DNA of 21,051 nt, taken from IMG/VR virus record IMGVR_UViG_3300034061_004126, positions 1 through 21,051 of that record; one strand, given 5' to 3'. The notes under the pieces were generated by a model that was not told the origin of the DNA, did no database searches, and saw only the letters and a program-made list of their open reading frames with translations. This DNA is from a virus. Position numbers and translations under genes: made by a program. Positions 1-6,112 of the stretch are shown piece by piece. Every line of letters begins with the position of its first letter. The first letter of the stretch is position 1.

Positions 1-1073
1 TTGAACAGGAAACAGGCCGCGGTCATGTCGAGGTTGCTGGCCAGGTCCACGCCGACGACGCAGGGCCGGCCGGCGAGCGCCTCCGGCGGGGGCCGGCGGC
101 AGCTCGCGAAAGCGTCCCCCTTGAACCACTGCTCATCCCGGCCGTCGGCCCAGACGTTGAGCGAGTAGCGGAGCCAGCGCGAGAACTTCCGGGAATCGGT
201 GGTCGCGTCCTGGTGGTCGGCCGCGAACTCCTCCTCGGAGAACGTGATCCCCATCGACGGATTCGCTTTCCGCCAGACGGCCGGATCGGAGAAGTCGTCG
301 TCGGGGGCGGCCGCGTAGATCAGGCCGTAGAAGGACGGGTTCGCGGCCGGGTCGCCGCCGTGCTCGTGGCTCACGAGCTGGGCGTCCTTCCACCACTGGT
401 ATCCGACCCCGTTCTTGTTCTCGCCGGCCGTGGAGATCGCGAGGACCAGGCCGTTCGGCGTGGCCCGGGTCGCGTAGGTCAGGGCCGCGATCAGCGCGTC
501 CGACTTGTGGGCGTGGATCTCGTCCACGATCACGGACCCGTTCAGGCCTTCGTTCCGGTAGGCGTCGGCCGACAGGCACCGGAGGACGTTCCCGTTCTCG
601 CGGTTTTTGATCAGGCTCTTCGAGTCGACGACCTCGAGCAGCTTCGCCAGCTGCGGGGAGGCCCGGACGAACTTCGACACGACCCGGTAGATCTCGCGGG
701 CCTGGAGGCGGTCGACCGCCGCCAGGTAGACGTCGGAGATAGGGTGGTGAGCGGTCAGGAGGTACTGGGCCAGGGCCGCCATCAGGAAACTCTTCCCCTG
801 CTTCTTCGGGCAGAAGATCCCGGCCCGGCGGTAGCGGAGCCGGCCGTCCGGCCGCTTCCACCCGAACAGCGGCTCGACGACCCGTTCCCGCTGCCAGTCG
901 ATCAGGCGGAGCGGCTCGGGAGCGCCGCCCGTGGTCGAGGGCATCCGGCAGAATCGCTCGATGAACTCGACCGGCCGGCCGGCGGCCGCGGGATCGAAGA
1001 CGTAACCCGGGCAGGCCTCGGGGCGGTCAGCCCCCGGTGAAGGCCCGGAGGGCGTCGTCTTCGTCTTCGGCAT
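1..1073 (-). CDS. terL: Phage terminase large subunit (TerL), 3' end cut by window edge
   Basis: This is the ATP-driven DNA packaging motor and nuclease that fills the prohead. The minus-strand reading frame is open from an ATG at 1073 to the window edge, about 357 residues, with no stop, so the C-terminus is missing. A Walker A-type motif CPKKQGKS lies at residues 88-95. A Walker B-type segment VIVDEIHAH follows, with D184-E185. The start of the RNase H-like nuclease domain appears as VVGVDLAS with its first acidic residue near D343. The order of ATPase then nuclease fits the Terminase_1 (HK97/P27-associated) family. The start codon lies inside the end of the TerS gene (47-nt overlap), suggesting translational coupling. 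Portal and capsid genes would be expected beyond the left edge. Identity is secure; the precise subfamily is inference. Confidence 0.93.
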   Translation of the reverse strand, partial: MPKTKTTPSGPSPGADRPEACPGYVFDPAAAGRPVEFIERFCRMPSTTGGAPEPLRLIDWQRERVVEPLFGWKRPDGRLRYRRAGIFCPKKQGKSFLMAALAQYLLTAHHPISDVYLAAVDRLQAREIYRVVSKFVRASPQLAKLLEVVDSKSLIKNRENGNVLRCLSADAYRNEGLNGSVIVDEIHAHKSDALIAALTYATRATPNGLVLAISTAGENKNGVGYQWWKDAQLVSHEHGGDPAANPSFYGLIYAAAPDDDFSDPAVWRKANPSMGITFSEEEFAADHQDATTDSRKFSRWLRYSLNVWADGRDEQWFKGDAFASCRRPPPEALAGRPCVVGVDLASNLDMTAACFLF

Positions 1074-1488
1074 GGTCGATCTCCGCGGCCGGCAACCGCG
1101 CCTCGTCGGCGGCGGTCAGGCCGAACTTCGCCGCCAGTGTGACGAAGTCGCGCCGCGAGTCACGCAGCAGCCGCGCGACCGGGGAGACCGCCTGGCCCTT
1201 GTCGGTCGCGGTGATCCACCCCTCCGCGGCGATCGTGCGGCCCAGCTCGCGGACGTCGGCGAACAAGTGGCAGAGCTGGGCGAATGCCTCCGCGTGGATC
1301 TGGCGGAGGCGGCCTTCGGCCGACAGCGTCGGGGCGTGGGCATCCCAGAAGGCGGCGGCCAGCGGCCGCTCGGCCAGGTGGGCCGGGGGAGTGACCGACT
1401 CCACTTCGGTCGCGGGTCGGGCGAGGGTGTTCCGGCCGGTTGTCGACCGCTCGGATGTCGGATCAGGCAGGGGGCCGCGTCTTCCCAT
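1027..1488 (-). CDS. terS: P27-family phage terminase small subunit (TerS)
   Basis: This is the DNA-recognition subunit of the packaging terminase. The protein starts MGRRGPLPDPT, the characteristic basic N-terminus of P27-type small subunits, and continues with a helical body of about 150 residues, the usual family length. I chose the ATG at 1488 because a GAGG Shine-Dalgarno-like stretch lies seven bases upstream and the family begins at this methionine; the frame also opens with a TTG two codons earlier at 1494. The C-terminus is acidic (residues near 140, rich in D and E). It overlaps the TerL start by 47 nt. The HNH gene lies immediately upstream, which is common in cos-type phages with this TerS. 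Confidence 0.88.
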   Translation of the reverse strand: MGRRGPLPDPTSERSTTGRNTLARPATEVESVTPPAHLAERPLAAAFWDAHAPTLSAEGRLRQIHAEAFAQLCHLFADVRELGRTIAAEGWITATDKGQAVSPVARLLRDSRRDFVTLAAKFGLTAADEARLPAAEIDHAEDEDDALRAFTGG

Positions 1489-1589
1489 TTTCAAGCCTCA
1501 CGATTTTTGGGAAACCCGACAGAAACTCGCGTTGGGGTCGCGTGGGGTCTTCCGTGGAATGTTGATTTTGTAGGCGACCCCACCCCCCA
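1489..1589. other. Intergenic gap between HNH and TerS; candidate cos region
   Basis: This 101-bp gap is one of the few spaces in a tightly packed operon. It holds a perfect 9-bp inverted repeat, tggggtcgc at 1533-1541 and gcgacccca at 1574-1582, plus a direct repeat of tggggtc at 1533-1539 and 1543-1549. In cos phages the cohesive-end and terminase binding sites usually lie next to terS, and HNH proteins often act there. The cos assignment is inference from position and repeats; no nick sites can be read from sequence alone. Confidence 0.35.
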
Positions 1590-1913
1590 TTACAGCGCCC
1601 CTCGCCGCCGCTGCTCGGCCCTGGTCTTCCGCCCGTGGCAGGCCGAACACCGCCAGGCCAGGTTCGCTTCGTCGTCGCTGCCGCCGTCCTCGAGCGGGAC
1701 GATGTGATCGGCGTGGCCGTTCTTCCCGTAGGCCACACGTCCGCAGTCCCGGCACACGAAGGCGTCCCTGGTCCCGATCCGGATCCGCTTGGCCCGCCAG
1801 TCCGCCGTGCAGTAGTGGGCGTGTTCCTTCGTCTGCTCGACGGCCAGGAATCGCGGCGGCTTCCAGCGTTCGATGCGGGCTGGCATGGCGTTACATTGTG
1901 CGTCTAGCGTCAC
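1590..1913 (-). CDS. HNH endonuclease, packaging-associated
   Basis: This is a small HNH nuclease that probably assists terminase in cleaving phage DNA during packaging. The 107-residue frame contains a zinc-binding pair CRDC, the core GHADHIVPLEDGG, then NLAWRCSACHGRK, which supplies the second CxxC and the last histidine of the HNH beta-beta-alpha metal fold. The start is taken as the GTG at 1913, whose codon overlaps the upstream stop (GTGA), the arrangement seen throughout this window. An ATG at 1886 would give MPARIERWK and is a good alternative; it lacks a clear Shine-Dalgarno. The place immediately upstream of P27 TerS matches the HNH-TerS-TerL order of many HK97-like phages, where HNH is needed for specific cos cleavage. 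A homing endonuclease role is less likely because the gene is in the expected packaging slot. Confidence 0.85.
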   Translation of the reverse strand: MTLDAQCNAMPARIERWKPPRFLAVEQTKEHAHYCTADWRAKRIRIGTRDAFVCRDCGRVAYGKNGHADHIVPLEDGGSDDEANLAWRCSACHGRKTRAEQRRRGAL

Positions 1914-2191
1914 GGGCCGACGTTGGGCAGCACCGCCGCGTACTGCTCGGCCGTGATCTCCTCAACCAGCCCGCCGGCGATCAGTTGCGGGAGCAGCTCG
2001 CTCGGAAGGTTGTAGTCGCAGTAGGCCGCCGACACGGCGAGATACACGCGGCCTTGCCCGTCGCTCGGCAGATCAGCCGTCAGCGGCAGAGATCGCAGCG
2101 TTTTCGTCGCGGCGTTGGGGTAGCCATACGCTGCGTCCAACTGGCCGCAGATGTCGGCGTACACGGCGGGCGTGGAGCGAAAAAATCTCAT
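1910..2191 (-). CDS. Hypothetical 93-residue protein after the LamG-type gene
   Basis: I do not recognise a family. The start is fixed by an ATGA overlap with the stop of the LamG-type gene (ATG at 2191-2189, TGA at 2190-2188), giving MRFFRSTPAVYAD. The protein has no signal peptide or membrane segment. It contains several aromatic residues and ends with a region like LPQLIAGGLVEEITAEQYAAV that looks helical. Its G+C content is visibly lower than that of the terminase genes and similar to the LamG gene, so the two probably moved together as one exchangeable unit. A chaperone or accessory protein for the neighbouring surface protein is possible but is only a guess from coupling. Confidence 0.7.
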   Translation of the reverse strand: MRFFRSTPAVYADICGQLDAAYGYPNAATKTLRSLPLTADLPSDGQGRVYLAVSAAYCDYNLPSELLPQLIAGGLVEEITAEQYAAVLPNVGP

Positions 2192-2955
2192 GCAACCGTG
2201 ATGCCCCACTTGCGGCCCAGATGCCGTTCGACACGCTGACGCTCGGCGGTGGTGAGGACGCGCGGCCAGAGCAGCACTTCTGCCAGTGTGCCGGTGCAGA
2301 GGTTCGCTCCAGTAGGCGTGCCGAAAACTGATGTCCCGAGCGAGTCAGTGTCGCTGGTGTTTCCGTTTGTCTGAAAAGATGTATTCGACGCCTGTTGCGT
2401 CCCACCAGCGAAAGTAAAAGCATCGCTGTTCGCGTAGTCAAGGATGCCTGTGTAGACATTGCTGCCAGTGCCAGCGGAATACCCGGCCCCCGCAAACGAG
2501 TCAGCGTCTAGCCTCCGGCCAGCAATGCCAAGGCCGCCAATCGCAGCAATAACACGCGCAAGCGCGAGCCTTGCCTGGCCTGCGTTAGTCCCGCTGCTGA
2601 TTTGCGCCAGGTTCTGCTGATCGCCGCTTCCCAATGATCCCACAACAATCAGCGTTCCGCCGCCGACATTTCGCAACACGTTCAGCGAGGCAGCGTTCCC
2701 GGTCATAAACGACGCACCGCTGGCCGATAAAACTCGTCTTCCGTTGAGCGTGCTTGTGCCGGGTTGGCTCCCGGCCGTCCCCTGCGCGAAGTGTCGCCCG
2801 TTCCCCGACAGGTCGCGCCACTCGCTGACCGTGGAGGCGTTGAACGTCAGCGAGGAATCCGCCGAAGCGTCCAGCCACAGGCCCAGATTGGCGATGCTCT
2901 TGGGGTTGAAGCCGGTCGGCGTCGGGCGTAACAGCCTCGGATTCATGGCACACAT
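2188..2955 (-). CDS. LamG/concanavalin A-like virion surface protein
   Basis: This is probably a beta-jellyroll, carbohydrate-binding-type protein exposed on the virion. About 255 residues. The N-terminal part contains LGLWLDASADSSLTF and VSEWRDLSGNGRHF, which are hallmark LamG-like openings in phage and bacterial surface proteins. The end contains LAEVLLWPRVLTTAERQRV followed by RHLGRKWGI, the usual closing strand and helix. There is no signal peptide. Starts at 2955 or 2946 are both possible; MNPRLLRPTPTGF at 2946 looks like the natural N-terminus, and neither has a strong Shine-Dalgarno. G+C content is lower than in flanking genes and codon use is more even, suggesting exchange. Whether it is on the tail or the head is unknown; the position beside packaging genes leaves a head fibre possible. 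Confidence 0.72.
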   Translation of the reverse strand: MCAMNPRLLRPTPTGFNPKSIANLGLWLDASADSSLTFNASTVSEWRDLSGNGRHFAQGTAGSQPGTSTLNGRRVLSASGASFMTGNAASLNVLRNVGGGTLIVVGSLGSGDQQNLAQISSGTNAGQARLALARVIAAIGGLGIAGRRLDADSFAGAGYSAGTGSNVYTGILDYANSDAFTFAGGTQQASNTSFQTNGNTSDTDSLGTSVFGTPTGANLCTGTLAEVLLWPRVLTTAERQRVERHLGRKWGITVA

Positions 2956-2992
2956 GGGCAGTTATGACGTTAGAGTGGTGATGTGACGACGT

Positions 2993-3439
2993 TCAGATGA
3001 CCCGCCAGCGGTCCGTCGTGCCGTCGTACACGAGCAGGGCCGCGCCGCCCTTGGCGGCCAGGACGTAGTCGCCCTCCCACGGAACCAGGATCCGGTTCAC
3101 GTCCGTCGAGTCGGCGCTGGCGTGTTTCAGGGTGATCGCGTCGGTCGAGTCGACGTTGATCAGGAGAATCGCGTCCCCGTCGTTCCGGGCCACGATCCCG
3201 GTGATGTTCCGGGCCGCGTTGGCCGTGAGCCGGAAGATGTCCTTCCCGGCCCCAGGCTCGTAGTTGTTTTGGTTCGCGCTGATCTCCGCCGGGCTCTCGA
3301 CCGTGTTGGTCCGGGCCAGGTCCACGATCGAGCCGATGGTGACCTTCTGGGTCTCGGTGCCGGCGGCGTTGGTGGCCGGGACGATCGCCCCAGCGGCGGC
3401 GCTGCCGGACGGTAGTTCGGAGATCTTGACGTCTGCCAT
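2993..3439 (-). CDS. KISELP-type phage fibre or decoration protein
   Basis: The 148-residue protein begins MADVKISELPSGSAAAG, an opening I know from many phage fibre and head-fibre proteins. Downstream it is predicted to be beta-rich, ending with VLAAKGGAALLVYDGTTDRWRVI, a typical strand-rich finish of a structural domain where the last strand has the pattern T-x-x-W-x-V. No catalytic motif, signal peptide or membrane segment is visible. The ATG at 3439 follows the small gene at 3444-3611 with a four-base gap. With the LamG protein immediately downstream it probably forms a surface appendage: this protein as attachment base, LamG as binding head. That division of roles is inference. Confidence 0.68.
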   Translation of the reverse strand: MADVKISELPSGSAAAGAIVPATNAAGTETQKVTIGSIVDLARTNTVESPAEISANQNNYEPGAGKDIFRLTANAARNITGIVARNDGDAILLINVDSTDAITLKHASADSTDVNRILVPWEGDYVLAAKGGAALLVYDGTTDRWRVI

Positions 3440-3443
3440 GGTG

Positions 3444-3611
3444 TTACTGCTCCGTCCGGAGGAAGTGGCCGTTCTCGGCCTGGAGTTGGTTCCCGGCCTC
3501 GGTCAGGATCGTGTTTGGGCTGGCCGGCTTCCGCCGCAACTGCTTCCGCAGCAGCGACAGGATCCGGTTGTTCCGGGGCGGGCTGCGGCGCGGCGGGGGG
3601 ATTCTGGTCAT
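3444..3611 (-). CDS. Small basic hypothetical protein, 55 residues
   Basis: A short gene that fits exactly between its neighbours: its ATG at 3611 lies four bases after the upstream stop and its TAA lies four bases before the next start. The protein begins MTRIPPPRRSPPRNN, continues with a basic stretch LLRKQLRRKP, and ends with ILTEAGNQLQAENGHF. The N-terminal half is proline- and arginine-rich and probably disordered; the C-terminal half looks like a short helix. The tight tandem placing is the main evidence that it is translated; there is no clear Shine-Dalgarno. I do not recognise a family and no function can be given. Confidence 0.55.
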   Translation of the reverse strand: MTRIPPPRRSPPRNNRILSLLRKQLRRKPASPNTILTEAGNQLQAENGHFLRTEQ

Positions 3612-3615
3612 GGTG

Positions 3616-3981
3616 TCAGGGTAGGGGTGGGCGGCCGGTCCCTTGAACCTGGCCCCGCCAGCGTTGGTCTCGTTCCTCGTCGCTCCAGGCCTGCTGCTCG
3701 AGCAGCGTCAGCCGGCCGTAGATCTCCTCCTCGGTGGGATCGTTCGGCCGTCGTCGGCCCCCGGTGCCGCGGCCGCGCTTCGGCAGGCCGGCGAGCTGGT
3801 CCTGGAGGCGGGCCTTCAGGGTGTCCACGCTCACCCCGATCGCCTTGGCGATCTGCTGCTGGGTCTCGCCGGCGAGCCAGGCCTGGCGGACCTGTTGGAT
3901 CTGCCGGGCCGTCAAGACGTTCCGCCGGGAGCCGCGGAACTGGTTCGTCCCGTCCCGTGCCCGAATCGGAAGCCGGCTCAT
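3616..3981 (-). CDS. Small helix-turn-helix DNA-binding protein
   Basis: A 121-residue protein, start fixed by an ATGA overlap with the stop of rusA (ATG 3981-3979). Residues roughly 23-57, with LTARQIQQVRQAWLAGE followed by QQQIAKAIGVSVDTLKARL, form a helix-turn-helix of the resolvase/sigma-like type, where A-x-x-x-G-V-S-x-x-T is the turn and recognition helix. The following stretch is rich in R, G and P and probably disordered, then an acidic and helical tail EEEIYGRLTLLEQQAW. It could be a late-gene regulator, because it sits between the early recombination genes and the virion genes. That role is inference; it could also be a DNA-packaging accessory protein. Confidence 0.7.
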   Translation of the reverse strand: MSRLPIRARDGTNQFRGSRRNVLTARQIQQVRQAWLAGETQQQIAKAIGVSVDTLKARLQDQLAGLPKRGRGTGGRRRPNDPTEEEIYGRLTLLEQQAWSDEERDQRWRGQVQGTGRPPLP

Positions 3982-4421
3982 GGCTGAAGCCTCCGGATCG
4001 TGACGATCGTCCGCGGGCGCTCGCCGTCGGCCGCGTACCGCTTCCGCCCGCTCCACTCGACGACCTGGTCGTCGTCGAGCCACACGGAGCCGGAGTCCGT
4101 GATCGCGTCGCAGGCCCCCTTACACAGGTTGTCCCAGTCCCCGGATCGCTTCGGGGGCCAGAGCGGGGCCTTCGCCGTCAGCGACCCGTCCTTCCGTCGA
4201 TGGGACGGCGGCCGCTCGATCACGAACTCGAGGTCGATCGCGTGGGCGTTCGCCGACGGGGTCCGGCCGGACGCCGCGATCCGGGCCGCCAGGACCGCCG
4301 CGGCCTTGTACCCCGCGATCCCGTTGTCCGGCGTGTAGACGTGGCCGTTCCTGGCCATCCGGGCCCGCGGCTGCGGGAACGGCTGGCCGGGGATCTCGAA
4401 CGTGATCGCGGTCGCATCCAT
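3978..4421 (-). CDS. rusA: RusA-family Holliday junction resolvase
   Basis: It cuts four-way junctions made by recombination and replication, which helps resolve branched phage DNA before packaging. The 147-residue protein, counted from the ATG at 4421, has the conserved RusA opening ITFEIPGQPFPQPRAR and the catalytic block GDWDNLCKGACDAI (D95, D97, K101, D105), followed by VWLDDDQV (D116-D118). These match the acidic metal-binding residues and the conserved lysine of the family. Length is close to the E. coli enzyme's 120 residues plus a small loop. A GTG at 4433 is an alternative start, less likely. The HTH gene downstream begins within its stop codon. It forms a recombination set with the Sak4-like ATPase and SSB-like protein further upstream in the operon. 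Confidence 0.88.
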   Translation of the reverse strand: MDATAITFEIPGQPFPQPRARMARNGHVYTPDNGIAGYKAAAVLAARIAASGRTPSANAHAIDLEFVIERPPSHRRKDGSLTAKAPLWPPKRSGDWDNLCKGACDAITDSGSVWLDDDQVVEWSGRKRYAADGERPRTIVTIRRLQP

Positions 4422-4458
4422 GCGGCCCGCCACGGTAGGCGATCCGCGGCGCGAGTCC

Positions 4459-4475
4459 AGCGTTCACCGCGTGGC
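4459..4475. repeat. 17-bp direct repeat, copy 1
   Basis: The sequence agcgttcaccgcgtggc occurs here and again at 4861-4877. The second copy includes the stop codon of the gene at 4866-5168. Read on the minus strand, this copy also carries a remnant of that gene's end: RSIETLATR-stop here against RHSIEIATR-stop in the intact gene. In-frame stops lie just upstream, so this is a fragment, not a gene. Confidence 0.8.
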
Positions 4476-4545
4476 CAAGGTTTCAATCGAGCGGGGTTAT
4501 CACGACGGCTGGCGCAACTATCGGGAACCGCAGAAACACTGGTTC

Positions 4546-4734
4546 TCAGCCTAGTCGTTCCAGCAGGCCGCCCAGCGCAGCCTTCAGCCGCAAGTCGTGC
4601 ATCTCGTCTGCCACTGCCGCCGCCCTTCGGATCGCCTTCAACTCCTCGTCGGTGAGCGTGAAAGGCGTCAGCGAGCAGTGCAGCGTCGTGCGACCGACAA
4701 CGTAGGGGCAGGTCTGCTCATTCGCATCGTTCAT
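4546..4734 (-). CDS. Small hypothetical protein in a probable inserted segment
   Basis: A 62-residue protein beginning MNDANEQTCPYVVGRTTLHC and ending with a helical region DEELKAIRRAAAVADEMHDL then LKAALGGLLERLG. There is no signal peptide or membrane segment. Unlike nearly every other gene here it does not overlap its neighbours: about 130 bp separate it from each side. Its G+C content is lower than that of the surroundings, and it lies between the two 17-bp direct repeats. These facts suggest an acquired cargo gene (moron). No function can be assigned. The Shine-Dalgarno is weak. Confidence 0.5.
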   Translation of the reverse strand: MNDANEQTCPYVVGRTTLHCSLTPFTLTDEELKAIRRAAAVADEMHDLRLKAALGGLLERLG

Positions 4735-4820
4735 CGTTTTCAGCCTCGGGTTCGGCGTGCCGGATTATCGGGCCGGTGTCTGCCCTGTCTCGCCGCTCCT
4801 GATCCTTCACGTTCCACGAT

Positions 4821-4856
4821 TTCAGCATTTTCCGGTGCCGGAAAACCGCTGCTGAA
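4821..4856. repeat. Inverted repeat (hairpin) upstream of the small cargo gene
   Basis: The left arm ttcagcattttccgg (4821-4835) and the right arm ccggaaaa plus tgctgaa (4838-4845 and 4850-4856) pair perfectly, except that the right arm has four extra bases (ccgc). The loop is tg. The core ttttccgg/ccggaaaa is a perfect 8-bp pair. It lies just after the stop of the 4866-5168 gene (minus strand) and before the 62-residue gene, so it could end or modulate transcription between them, or be an element end. On the minus strand it is not followed by a T run, so a classical terminator is not proven. Confidence 0.6.
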
Positions 4857-4860
4857 TGAA

Positions 4861-4877
4861 AGCGTTCACCGCGTGGC
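4861..4877. repeat. 17-bp direct repeat, copy 2
   Basis: This is identical to 4459-4475. It covers the last codons and stop of the 100-residue gene. The two copies are 402 bp apart and enclose the 62-residue gene and the inverted repeat at 4821-4856, as expected for a duplication or an insertion that copied the end of the flanking gene. Confidence 0.8.
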
Positions 4878-5168
4878 GATCTCGATCGAATGGCGGGACA
4901 GGTCGTCGCGGTCCATCAGGTTGTAATACACGCAGAAGACCACGTTCGCCTGGCCGTGACGGCTGATCAGGACGTCCCGCAGCTTCTCCAGGTTCGTCAG
5001 GGCTCGATACTGGAACTTCTCCGGGAACGACACCCGGACGAACGTCGTCAGCGGAACCCCGACGAAGTGGTCGAAGAAGATCTGGGCCGGGGCGTCCTTG
5101 TACGCTTCCGGCTCGTAGACCACCCGGCAGGCGTCCCGCAGCTCGTCGGGGGTGATGGCCAGGTACAT
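4866..5168 (-). CDS. Hypothetical 100-residue early protein
   Basis: The start is the ATG at 5168, two bases after the stop of the replication protein; the longer open frame upstream is an artefact of G+C-rich antisense sequence. The protein begins MYLAITPDELRDACRVVYEP and ends DRDDLSRHSIEIATR. It seems to be a compact mixed alpha/beta protein with an aromatic central stretch NVVFCVYYNLMD. I do not recognise a family. Being directly downstream of the replication gene, it may act in replication, but nothing in the sequence shows this. A degraded copy of its 3' end lies at about 4459-4490. Confidence 0.72.
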   Translation of the reverse strand: MYLAITPDELRDACRVVYEPEAYKDAPAQIFFDHFVGVPLTTFVRVSFPEKFQYRALTNLEKLRDVLISRHGQANVVFCVYYNLMDRDDLSRHSIEIATR

Positions 5169-5170
5169 GG

Positions 5171-6112
5171 TCAGGCCGCCCCCTCGCGGAGCTTGCGGAT
5201 CATCTCCGCCTTCGTCCGCTCCAGGTCGTCCCCGTCCCCCGGCTCTGCCGTGGACCCCTTGGCCGCCTTCGCCTCGAGGTAGGCCTGGCGGCGGGCCGCC
5301 TGCTCCGAAGCCCCGCGGGCCCACTCCGACGCGGCCTCCGCCGCCGGGCGGCGCTCGTCGCCCGGCCGGGGGCCGCCGCGCTGCTCCCGGGGGTTGTCGA
5401 ACTGCCCACCCAGGACCTTGTCCACGAAGCCGGGGGCGACCAGCTGCGGCAGGGTCACGGGGTCCCGGAAGTAGCGGCACCGTGGCAGGGCCTCGATCGC
5501 CGCCAGGGCCTTCTGGAACCATCCCTCCTCCGCCAGCCGGTCCGCCACCTTGTCCGGGGCGTCCGGCAGCTTCCAGGGCCTCCCAGTCCCCGCCGCCCAG
5601 GCCTTCCGGAGCGTGTCCCAGCCGGGCGGCCCGGCAGGGCCGCTGCCCTGGTCCCCCTGCGCAGCATCCCCGGGGGAAGAAGAAGAATTTCTCTCTCCTC
5701 TATCTCTTCTCTCTGGTGCGCGTTTGCGCACCGACCCGTGCGCGACAGCGCACGCACCCGTGCGCGACCGCGCATCATCGGCCCGGACGGAGTGCATGGC
5801 CCTGGTTTTCGCGGACTTCGAGAACCGACGCTCCCATCCGGGGATCGCCACAGTTCCGTTGTCGCCGTCGATCACCAGCCAGCCCACCGCCTCGACCTCC
5901 CGCCAGAAGTCCTCGTCGCCCCCGCAGATCCTCCCCAGGAGCCGGACCGACATCCGGGCCGTCCCGTCGGAGCTGTTCAGGGCCGCCCAGCCCCAGAGCA
6001 TCAGGAGCCGGCCGACGACCTGGTCGGGGGCCAGCCCCGTCCGGTCGACCAGCTCGAGGACCTCCGGCTTCTGGGGCAGGCAGACGTCGTAGGGAATCCA
6101 TTCACCGGCCAT
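5171..6112 (-). CDS. Probable phage replication initiation protein
   Basis: A 313-residue protein. The N-terminal ~100 residues (GEWIPYDVCLPQKPEVLEL, then a helical segment ending LLMLWGWAALN, then CGGDEDFWREVEAVGWLVI and IPGWERRFSKSAKTRA) resemble the N-terminal winged-helix-like domain of phage replisome organiser proteins. Residues about 110-160 are basic, serine- and glycine-rich and probably a flexible linker. The C-terminal part is helical and charged, ending ERTKAEMIRKLREGAA. A good Shine-Dalgarno (GGAGGG) precedes the ATG at 6112. The linker-coding DNA carries three tandem palindromes and a low-G+C tract, described separately as a candidate origin. Initiator genes with the origin inside the linker are known from lambda O. 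I infer the role from N-terminal likeness, operon place and the repeats; no catalytic domain is present. Confidence 0.6.
   Translation of the reverse strand: MAGEWIPYDVCLPQKPEVLELVDRTGLAPDQVVGRLLMLWGWAALNSSDGTARMSVRLLGRICGGDEDFWREVEAVGWLVIDGDNGTVAIPGWERRFSKSAKTRAMHSVRADDARSRTGACAVAHGSVRKRAPERRDRGERNSSSSPGDAAQGDQGSGPAGPPGWDTLRKAWAAGTGRPWKLPDAPDKVADRLAEEGWFQKALAAIEALPRCRYFRDPVTLPQLVAPGFVDKVLGGQFDNPREQRGGPRPGDERRPAAEAASEWARGASEQAARRQAYLEAKAAKGSTAEPGDGDDLERTKAEMIRKLREGAA
5677..5775. other. Candidate replication origin: three 22-bp-spaced palindromic iterons plus low-GC tract
   Basis: Seen directly: three tandem palindromes, ggtgcgc-N4-gcgcacc (5715-5732), cgtgcgc-N4-gcgcacg (5737-5754), and tgcgc-N4-gcgca (5761-5774), whose centres are exactly 22 bp apart. 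The second and third copies share the 13-bp direct repeat acccgtgcgcgac (5734-5746 and 5756-5768). Directly to the left is a purine run (5672-5687) then a pyrimidine run (5688-5714, one A inside); 5677-5714 has about 14 G/C in 38 bases, far below the surroundings. Spaced iterons beside an easily melted tract inside an initiator gene are the known plan of lambda-type origins. Origin function is inference. Confidence 0.5.

Noticed and set aside
133-861. Minus-strand open frame overlapping TerL in another frame
   Set aside because: Compositionally biased (P, R, G) shadow; the TerL frame has Walker motifs and nuclease start.
3264-4655. Long plus-strand frame of 463 residues
   Set aside because: It covers several well-supported minus-strand genes, including rusA, and has no recognisable domain.
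5171-5522. Extended start for the 100-residue gene
   Set aside because: The added N-terminal part is G/P/R-rich shadow of the replication gene; the ATG at 5168 lies just after its stop.
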